This document shows, piece after piece, positions 56,630 through 64,000 of a stretch of DNA of 64,000 nucleotides. The DNA is from Dolomedes plantarius (taxonomy: Eukaryota > Arthropoda > Arachnida > Araneae > Dolomedidae): NCBI GenBank assembly GCA_907164885.2, contig OU015492.1, forward strand, positions 204,012,797-204,076,796. Direction: 5' to 3'. The translations under genes were made by a program, and so were the position numbers. Under the pieces are notes generated by a model. The model searched no databases, was not told the origin of the DNA, and saw nothing but the letters and a program-made list of their open reading frames with translations. Positions within the stretch are counted from its first letter, which is position 1. The number at the start of each line of letters is the position of its first letter.

Positions 56630-56857
56630 ATCATAATTCGTAATCGGATTTTCTACAACATATCTTACGGTTATTGTAATTTGTCCTATATAGGGCGAAC
56701 CAAACATGCCCCTGACAGCATTCAAGAGTATTCTTGGTACTTCAAAAATCAAGAACCGTCTAAATCCATGAAAGTCCGACATTCCTAGGAATGCAGACAT
56801 AAATTTAGTCTATCACACTCTGCATATGAATTGGATTCTCTAGAAAACTTTGCCATC
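56630..56857 (+). pseudogene. Possible Penelope-type GIY-YIG endonuclease relic
   Basis: The plus strand reads FYNISYGYCNLSYIGRTKHA, resembling the Y-x-I-x-C-x-x-C-x-x-x-YIG-x-T-x-R core of the C-terminal GIY-YIG domain in Penelope-like retroelements. The first Cys is Tyr here. A following KVRHS, stop, and SAYELDSLENF could be the distal part. Short and degraded, so tentative. Confidence 0.35.
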
Positions 56858-56869
56858 AATAATAATTCC

Positions 56870-57263
56870 TTGTGTTGTTGTTGTTGTTGTTGTTGTTGTG
56901 ATTTATGCTCCCATGGACAAAGGTGTCCAGGTACAAAGGGTGTCCTGTGTATATGCTCCCCCCGGAACATGCCAGACCTGGTCTCGACTGCAGAAGAATG
57001 CAGCTCCGGGTTATAGCATCACCACAAGGGTCGAAGTCTGACTTCAGCCACTTCAATTTTGACCGAGCATCCCCAGGGGCAACATCTGAAGCCCTCATAC
57101 CTTTTCCTAGCCATTGACCTCATAGATGGACTTTCAGGACTAAGGAATTAACATGCCTATACCCGGCGTAGACACGAAGATGTTTAATGGCGTTCGTCGG
57201 GATTCAAAATGAGCACCTCCAGTCCTAAGTCCAACGCACTACCACTAGCCTACCTTGGGCCTT
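56870..57263 (-). repeat. tRNA-derived SINE with (CAA)n tail and 8-bp target duplication
   Basis: ATAATTCC lies on both sides (56862-56869 and 57264-57271). The minus strand starts AAGGCCCAAGGTAGGCTAGT, with box A TAGGCTAGTGGTAGTGC (complement 57237-57253) and a box B-like TTTTGAATCCCG (complement about 57198-57210). A body of about 300 bp follows, ending in (CAA)n at 56871-56899. Promoter boxes, simple-repeat tail and target duplication together make a complete SINE insertion. Confidence 0.85.
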
Positions 57264-57271
57264 ATAATTCC

Positions 57272-58481
57272 ATGTTTTCGTCAGCAACATGTGTACGCTA
57301 CGCTTATCAAATGCCAAGAAATACATTTGTAAGTGAATGTTGCTCTTTATTATCCAGTCTCTCGTTCGTTTTCCAAATCGTTTAATAATTATTCCTTTGA
57401 TTCTTAACTCCATTTCATCATTCCGTCTTCCTGATTTTATTTTTCCGTCTTTCTCATGCATTTCCCACTTTATTTGTTAGCTCCGTTGACGGGTGTGTCC
57501 CTCGTGTGAGAAGGTGATTTTAAAATTTCTTCCCCTTGGTTTCTATTTTAAGCGTTTCCCCTTAGAATTTGTCTGCTTCTTCCACGGAATCCCAAGACAT
57601 TCTTCAAGAGTTTTCTGTTTTCTGCTCTATTTATACCAAAGAGTTCCATGACCTTCACATTTGGGAATTGTCGATACATATATTCCCACCTCATTCTGCT
57701 TAGCATAATGAAAATCAATAATGAATTATTCATTCCTTCGAAACCGGTAGCCGTAATTTTATTTTTATTCTGGATATTAAAAGCTGCGTGTCTGTGCTCT
57801 TCATGTGTATTAAAACCATTTACACACAATGACGTCATTTAAAAACTCATGACAATTTTAAATGTCATTTGAAAGGACATTTAATGTTTTCCATTGTATA
57901 AACGGCGATGAAACACAACTCAATATTAAAAAAAGCAATTATTCAAAAAATATTTTTTTCGTCATGCAGTTGCCCATCTGATGATCCAGTAGAAAAAATA
58001 TTAGTGAGATATTTCATAAACTATAACCCATTAATGGTTAAAATACCGTGCCGGCACATTCTACACAGTTATCTATGTGCTTACTGTCTCTGGATAAAAA
58101 AAGCTTTAATTTTTAAAGAATTCTGTAACAACTTATCTATTTTGTTCTTAGGAATGCACAGCTTATATTCAATTAGGGCCTTGACAGTACACATGACACA
58201 GAAAGAATTAGAGAAAACATCAATCTGGAAATATCTAGAAACCAATCTCTGTCGGTAAAAAACAGTAGAACTTAGAGACAAAAAAGAATTATCTTTGGCA
58301 AACAAAAGTTTTTGGGCTTTACGTACTCTTACTGATACACTTGCAACGGTTACTATACAGAAAAGTCGTTTGATGACATCAACGGTTCACTTTATTAATT
58401 TTATAAATAATCATCAGGAACATTCACTTAAAATAAGGTAAGTAATAGTTATAGGCCTAGATCCATCTCTCTCGGTCCCAG
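57272..58481. other. Gene-free stretch
   Basis: Reading frames of 96 residues (57548-57838, minus) and 116 residues (57908-58258, plus) exist. Neither has motifs I recognise and composition is ordinary AT-rich. They are not called as genes. Confidence 0.4.
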
Positions 58482-58889
58482 TAGGGATGCGACATCGATG
58501 TCGATGTTTTTAAAACATCGATATTTTGATAAAAACATCGATTTATTAAGCCGATGATTTTTAACATCAATGTTTTGTGCTCCATGTTTTACGTTGTCTC
58601 GATGTTTTCTAATGAAAAAATATCATAATTTAAAAAAATTAACCACGTAGCATAATTTTCACACTCAGTAAATGTAAGTATGAATTCTGAAAAGGATGAA
58701 TACAAAAGGGGGAACGATCCCCTAGCAACAAGACAAATGGCAATCAACAACCATTGAACCAATCAGAACGCTTGGAATGTTCTTGACACTACAGAACCTT
58801 CCGTGGGGTTTTATTTTATAAATAGTATAAACACAAGAACGGCCATTTAAGTTTTGGTTTTGTTCTAGCTTAATACAAGTTAACGTTAA

Positions 58890-60205
58890 TATTATTTGTA
58901 AGATTTCTCCCAAATCTACCGTTTGGAAATATTTTTGCAAAACCTCTGACAAATCGGGGAAATGCAATATTTGCCAAGTCCTTCAAATATTCTGGCAATA
59001 CCGCGAATTTATCTGGACATTGAAGGTAAAAAAATGGCGATATTTACAACGAGAATTTTGAGTCATCAATGAAGCGCAAGGCAAAAAGTAAACCACACAA
59101 TCTAGATGTTGCGGCCCCAGCCATTCCAAGCTCTACGGCGACTGAAACAGAACATAGAGAAGAAACCGTAAGTTCGTACTCATCTATTCCTAGGTTCCAT
59201 CCAAAAACTTTGAAAGACAGTTTCAAAAATGTGATTTTTTTAAAGATGGTGGAGATATGCACAGCAAGGTTTTTTAACCCTTTGAGGGGCGCCGTTTGCA
59301 CAGTGCAAACGCCTAAATCTAGTCATTTTTTTCACTTGCATTCAACGTATTCCAGTTAAATAAGTAGAAAAATGGTTAGTAGTGCCACCTGTTATCAGTT
59401 TAAAGAAGTAAAAACATTTAACAACCTTTAATTTGAAAATATTTCAAGATTCTTTAGGTAAAAAAAAATTGGGGAAAAAATCTGCACCATGCAAACGGTG
59501 GGGTTTGTTGCCCCTGAAAGGGTTAAGCTATTCTTTAGATGATTTGTACAGATTCTCAGCTGATTTCAATTACCGAAGACGAGGGTTTTAAACACTTGTT
59601 GTAACTGTGCATTTGTATACTGTTCCATCACGAAGAGCAATAGCTTCAAGCATACATCAGAAGTACGAAACAGTGTTATTTATATTAAAAGAGTGATTGA
59701 GCAATGTCTCAGATGTGTGTGTCTCACAACATATATTTGGACTGAAACTTAACGGATGAGAAGCTTTCTTGGAGTAACAGCTCATTTTATCGAAAATTGG
59801 GTACTCGAGTCTTTAATTCTCGGAAATCACGAGTTACATGAAAATCACACATCACAAAATCTGGCTGGTCATTTCACAGATACGTACTCATAATGGAGAT
59901 TCACACCAGAGAAAGTTACAGCTGTCGTTACATATGGGGAAAGTAACATTGTAAGTGCGGTGGAAAAGCATTCGGGAAAAAAAAACACAGCTACTGTTTT
60001 TCCCACTTTCTAAACTTAATGGCACGAAAATCATATGAATCCCTATCAGACGCTGTTTCAATTATAGATAGAGGGAAAACCATTGGGAAATGGTTCAAGC
60101 ACAGCGCGGTAGAAAGTGATGAACTTAGAAAAAAACAGAACTTATGCTGATTCAGAGCGTATCAACAAGGTGGAATTCCACATTTTACATGTTAGAAAGA
60201 TTCCT
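58890..60205 (+). pseudogene. hAT transposase with BED zinc finger, broken
   Basis: STVWKYFCKTSDKSGKCNIC followed in another frame by KSFKYSGNTANLSGH is a BED finger (C-x2-C and His). KPHNLDVAAPAI and HPKTLKDSF follow up to the MITE at 59278. After the MITE come VPSRRAIA, then VTAHFIENWVLESLILGNHE, ENHTSQNLAGHFTDTYS, FTPEKVTAVVTYGESNIVSA, and VSTRWNSTFYMLERFLQ, in hAT order. The usual Asp of the VTD-G/N block is Tyr here (TAT near 59931). Multiple frameshifts and stops are present, and the C-terminal dimerisation region is absent. The family identification is firm. Confidence 0.85.
59278..59522. mobile_element. piggyBac-type MITE (copy 2), 245 bp, nested in hAT
   Basis: TTAA (59274-59277 and 59523-59526) flanks CCCTTTGAGGGGCGCCG...CCCCTGAAAGGG. 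It is co-linear with copy 1 at 35661-35903. Near each end lie internal palindromes (GTTTGCACAGTGCAAAC and a diverged GCACC...GGTG). Confidence 0.9.
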
Positions 60206-60352
60206 TCAGTCTAACCAGTTTTAAAAAATGGATGTTCTAAAAACATCCATGGATTTTGGGCTATGTTTTATTAGCATCGATGTTTTAGTATTGAACATCG
60301 ATGTTTGAAAACATCGATGTTTTGTTGTCGATGTCGCATTCCTAGCTCCCAG

Positions 60353-62123
60353 TACCCCACACCACACACACAAAGCATGGCGTACTACCTGAAACGCTGC
60401 AAAGCAGAGAGTGTCTTCTCAGCGAGACGAGAAAAACCCATTCATTCAATATGGCGCCAAGCGCATGCGCAAAAGACGCGAAAGGTTGCCGTACTTGGCA
60501 TGCATCGCCCTCAGTGGAGATAATTTCATTCGATATTTTCTTAATGCAATTAAATGAATTTGAACAATGACTTTATAACATACGGGAATTGTCTTCTGGG
60601 TATTTTTCAATCACAAGTCTACAAATGCATATTTTTCAATTCTGATATATGTACATGAAGGTAGATGTGTAAAACAAAGACGTGTTAATTATAAGTCTCT
60701 ACATTCTATTACAGTTAATGCTTTTTTTTTTGAAGACAGTAAATCGGGAATATCTGTTACAACAAAATAAATTGTTTTTTTTTTAAATAAAATTTTAAAA
60801 AAAGATTTAAAAATAAAAAAAATCCAAAAACACATGATTGGAGATCCAGTTTCGAACGTAGAAAACGGATTCAGTAATGCGCCTTTGTGAATGAACGATT
60901 GCCAAATTTCTATGAGTAACTCTAAAGCTTAAAAATGGGGAATGAAAGTCTGCAAGGTCCACTTTAATGACAATTCCTATTCTGATATCTATCATTTCCT
61001 GCTGGCATTGAAAACTATTTTCTTCGTATTTTTTTCATTAAATTTATGGAAACCGCAAAGGAGAAACATACATTTTCGTGATATGCAGAATAAAAAATAA
61101 TCAGCTAGTTTGAAGCTAATTATTATAGTTCATAATCAGACGGCGGAGCATTGGGTGAGAGTGTCTCTGCGGTCAAGACACAAATACCCCATATTTATCC
61201 GTAAACTGTTGGTAGAAACAATCCCACATACTGCTCCCCATCCTGACAATGAACTAAAATAATGAGTTCCCACACCAGTTTCCTCTCCTTACTTTTTTTT
61301 AATTTATTTTGGGTTTTAAGAAACTCTGTGTTCTTGTCATGGATAGTTGCATTTTAGATTTATACTCTTTCTTTCCGCTGGGATGTAGACAGAATTGATA
61401 TTTCCCTAGAGAAATACGCAGAATTGTCTGCCCTAAAAGTATTAATTACAACTATCTCAATGTAATTAAGTTTCTAGCTTAAGAAAATGTTATTAATAAT
61501 CACTATACAATATATTAATACATGATATGTTGCGTGTATGTAGTTTGATTAATATAATGATTTTCTATAAGTTCGGTGCATCATTTTTACAATCCCCTTA
61601 ATGACAGTTAATGTGAAACATGGCTTACATTTGTTTACCAACACCCTTAGGAATAGCAACTGGAAGTTTTTGCAATTTTGTGTTACGCAATTCCTTTCGG
61701 CGTAAACATGCTTCCGACATATCGTCAAATATTACATATAAAATACTTTTTTAGAACTATCGGCTTTAATACAAATATCAGAGGATTCCACAGCTACAGA
61801 GCTGAATAGAATTCTGATATGGATCTTGCACATTCCAGAACAGTTGAAAAGGGGCATAAATAGCTGATTGTGTGGAAGAAAATGCTTTTAGAAAAATGTA
61901 ATGTACGGATTTATTATAAACATTGTCGTCAGGAATGAGAGAAATTATTTATGTTCTTAATAGGAAGTTCTTTGGTCATTATTTTATTTCATGAAAACTT
62001 AACAATAGCGCCTATTTTCTGATACTATGCAGAGAAAATTAAGATTTAAAGTTTATATATAATGTGAAATCGTACTTTTTTTGTCGATAAATACGTATGA
62101 TTTTACTCTCCTGCACACACATG
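60353..62123. other. Gene-free stretch with a CpG-rich patch at left
   Basis: A CpG-rich patch with NRF1-like motif lies at 60421-60500. The remainder is AT-rich and unrecognised. Confidence 0.4.
60451..60480. promoter_or_regulatory. CpG-rich promoter-like patch with NRF1-type motif
   Basis: ATGGCGCCAAGCGCATGCGC: GCGCATGCGC (60461-60470) is a perfect match to the palindromic NRF1 core, beside a GGCGCC, within a short CpG-rich island in AT-rich DNA. No linked gene can be shown. It could be promoter debris. Confidence 0.3.
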
Positions 62124-62689
62124 CATATATATATATATATATATAAAACAGTTCCATAACTGACTCACTGACTGACTCACTGACATACAACGCACAGACC
62201 AAACCGTTGGACCTAAAGGGCTGAAATTTTGCATGGCGGTTCTTCTTATGGTGTAGGGGTGCACTAAGAAATATTTTTGAAAAGTTCTTAGATTTTTTAA
62301 AATTAAATTTTTAAGTTGTTTTTGTAACTTTTTTTAAAGTTTGCGTTTAAAATAATAATTTGAGGTTTATAAAATTTATATCACGAAAAAGATCCTAAAA
62401 ATTCCTTTAAAATGAAATCTTTTTCCAACCTTTACCTCGATTTTCTGATTTTTGGTGAATGTTTAAAGATTAATTTTTAGAATTTAATTTATTAAATGCT
62501 GATCACGTGATTTCTTTTCCTGGTACTTTAAATAAATTTATCGTCATGTGCATAACAACTAAATAGACAAATTTTTTTTTCTTTCTAATGAGGAAGACGA
62601 TTGGATATTATCCCAAAAAATATCCCTGACGATTATTTTCTAAATATATATATATTACATCAATTGTATATGTTGATCATCGCATTTAT

Positions 62690-62740
<51 letters not shown>

Positions 62741-62819
62741 TTTTTTGGCATCAATTGCATACATTGACCGTTGTACTTAATTTGAATGTACTCCGTAGCG
62801 AAGCGCGGGTTTTCAGCTA

Positions 62820-62820
<1 letters not shown>
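62124..62820 (+). mobile_element. Non-autonomous Helitron (copy E)
   Basis: The 5' end has (TA)nAAACAGTTCCATAACTGA, with the TC start obscured by TA expansion. The 3' end has CCGTAGCGAAGCGCGGG and TTTTCAGCTAG at 62820, followed by T. The body is co-linear with copy B, with a TA tract at the same internal position (about 62696-62735). Confidence 0.85.

Positions 62821-62898
<78 letters not shown>
62821..62898. repeat. (TA)n microsatellite
   Basis: Directly joins the Helitron 3' end and the pogo MITE. Confidence 0.97.
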
Positions 62899-62902
<4 letters not shown>

Positions 62903-63085
62903 TGGCTCTCTGTTTAACGACGCCCTACTTTACGGCGATCTCTATTTAAAGACGATATTTCTCAGTCCCGGACCCTCCGCCGTTATGGGAAATGTTATCT
63001 TTTCACAAATTCTGTTTAAGGGCGATCTCTACTTAAGGACGATTTTTCACGGTCCCTTGAAAGTCGTTAAACAGAGAACCAACTG
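62899..63085. mobile_element. pogo/Tigger-type MITE, 187 bp
   Basis: CAGATGGCTCTCTGTTTAAC at the left and, read backwards, CAGTTGGTTCTCTGTTTAAC at the right, with TA outside both. Internal GGCGATCTCTATTTAA and GGCGATCTCTACTTAA units repeat. Confidence 0.9.

Positions 63086-63087
<2 letters not shown>

Positions 63088-63132
<45 letters not shown>
63088..63132. repeat. (TA)n microsatellite
   Basis: TA repeat directly after the pogo MITE, with one TG interruption. Confidence 0.95.
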
Positions 63133-63134
<2 letters not shown>

Positions 63135-63282
63135 CAAATAACAAAACTTTACTTATTGTACGCATACAGCATAGTAGGAAGAAAACATGATTACATTTGT
63201 AGGAAATTTGGGGGTATACCGGGTCCGAAATTGGTGCACACACCTGCCGCCTCTGGCAGCTAAAAGGGCTCTAACCTGGTTA

Positions 63283-63767
<485 letters not shown>

Positions 63768-63903
63768 CGTCAAAAGTGAAATTGCAACACCATGAAGGAA
63801 TGCGCGTAGCGATGTGAAAATTACAGGATCGGTAGATGTCAGAGACATATGCAAATGATGAAATGCTCGTGCGCATCTGGTCACATGATGGTCAGTTTCT
63901 GGC

Positions 63904-63910
63904 TATAAAA
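63904..63910 (+). promoter_or_regulatory. TATA box inside a 5-bp stem-loop
   Basis: CTGGC (63899-63903), TATAAAA, GCCAG (63911-63915): the TATA box is the whole loop of a perfect small inverted repeat, 77 bp upstream of the ATG. Confidence 0.6.
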
Positions 63911-63986
63911 GCCAGTAGCTGGCTCGCTCTGTATATGCTATCAATGACAGATTGTTGTTGTAATGAAACTTGAAGAAGGGTAGAAA

Positions 63987-64000
63987 ATGCCTCGGAGACA
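63987..64000 (+). CDS. Start of Tc1-like transposase, partial
   Basis: ATGCCTCGGAGACA encodes MPRR and a partial codon at the window edge. MPRR is a common start of arthropod Tc1-like transposases, and the upstream terminus and TATA box support the start. Whether the gene is intact cannot be seen. Confidence 0.45.

Larger units (their letters stand above)
58482..60344 (+). mobile_element. hAT element with intact ends, inactive
   Basis: TAGGGATGCGACATCGATG at 58482 and, read backwards from 60344, TAGGAATGCGACATCGAC form the inverted repeats. The 8-bp flanks GGTCCCAG (58474-58481) and GCTCCCAG (60345-60352) match at seven positions, as hAT target duplications do. ACATCGATG-type motifs are repeated near both ends (58493-58570 and 60240-60325), as subterminal binding arrays. 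The interior is a broken BED-finger hAT transposase with a piggyBac-type MITE inserted in it. Confidence 0.9.
63769..64000 (+). mobile_element. 5' end of a Tc1-like element, cut by window end
   Basis: TCAAAAGTGAAATTGCAACA starts the element right after the TA tract. An AAATTGCAACACC-type terminus, a TATA box and a short leader before ATG CCT CGG AGA are typical of arthropod Tc1-like elements whose transposase starts MPRR. The rest lies outside the window. Confidence 0.6.

Noticed and set aside
56831..57117. Overlapping frames with Cys, Val or Asn runs
   Set aside because: These are translations of the (GTT)n tail of the SINE.
57908..58258. 116-residue frame as a host gene
   Set aside because: No familiar motif, AT-rich composition, and an overlapping reverse frame is equally open. 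Not enough to call.

Overview
The window is AT-rich animal DNA with no intact host gene that I can support. No open frame carries a complete recognisable conserved protein, and there is no operon-like packing, rRNA or intact tRNA. Almost all interpretable sequence is mobile-element debris: pogo/Tigger, Tc1/mariner, hAT, piggyBac-type, Helitron, LTR and SINE remnants, plus a 5.4 kb tandem satellite and many long (TA)n tracts. The transposase types, and two unclassified repeat-borne protein families seen mainly in arthropod genomes, suggest an arthropod, possibly an arachnid. That is inference from family knowledge, not a database match.

Layout. 0.3-1.6 kb: Tc1/mariner-type transposase relic split by a TTAA-flanked insertion. 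2.3-6.8 kb: dispersed repeat, LTR-like pieces and microsatellites. 6.95-12.4 kb: 140-bp satellite with about 30 near-identical central units in dimer and trimer order, between diverged edge units. 13.3-15.5 kb: reverse Helitron next to a reverse Tc1-like element with CTCF-core-like motifs in its inverted repeats. 16.8-20.0 kb: hAT-type non-autonomous element, tRNA-like SINE head and a deleted pogo element. 21.2-28.9 kb: Helitron, two pogo-type non-autonomous elements and a mariner-type element. 29.9-32.9 kb: three foldback MITEs, a truncated SINE, a Helitron and a second copy of the 2.3 kb repeat.

35.7-41.4 kb: piggyBac-type MITE, Tc1-type relic, LTR-like block and a near full-length but broken pogo/Tigger element with a SINE fragment inside. 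42.6-48.9 kb: TTAA element, solo LTR, a 1.4 kb broken gene of a repeat-associated family and a SINE. 49.5-57.3 kb: Helitron, foldback palindromes, a second broken repeat-associated gene (HAFSGCDTTSA family), possible Penelope-type relic and a SINE with a (CAA)n tail. 58.5-60.3 kb: complete-ended hAT element holding the second piggyBac-type MITE. 62.1-64.0 kb: Helitron, (TA)n, pogo MITE, (TA)n, and the 5' end of a Tc1-like element whose transposase start is cut by the window edge.

Nothing here works as a gene system. The interest lies in nesting order, satellite organisation, regulatory-like motifs inside transposon ends, and microsatellites that start inside Helitrons.
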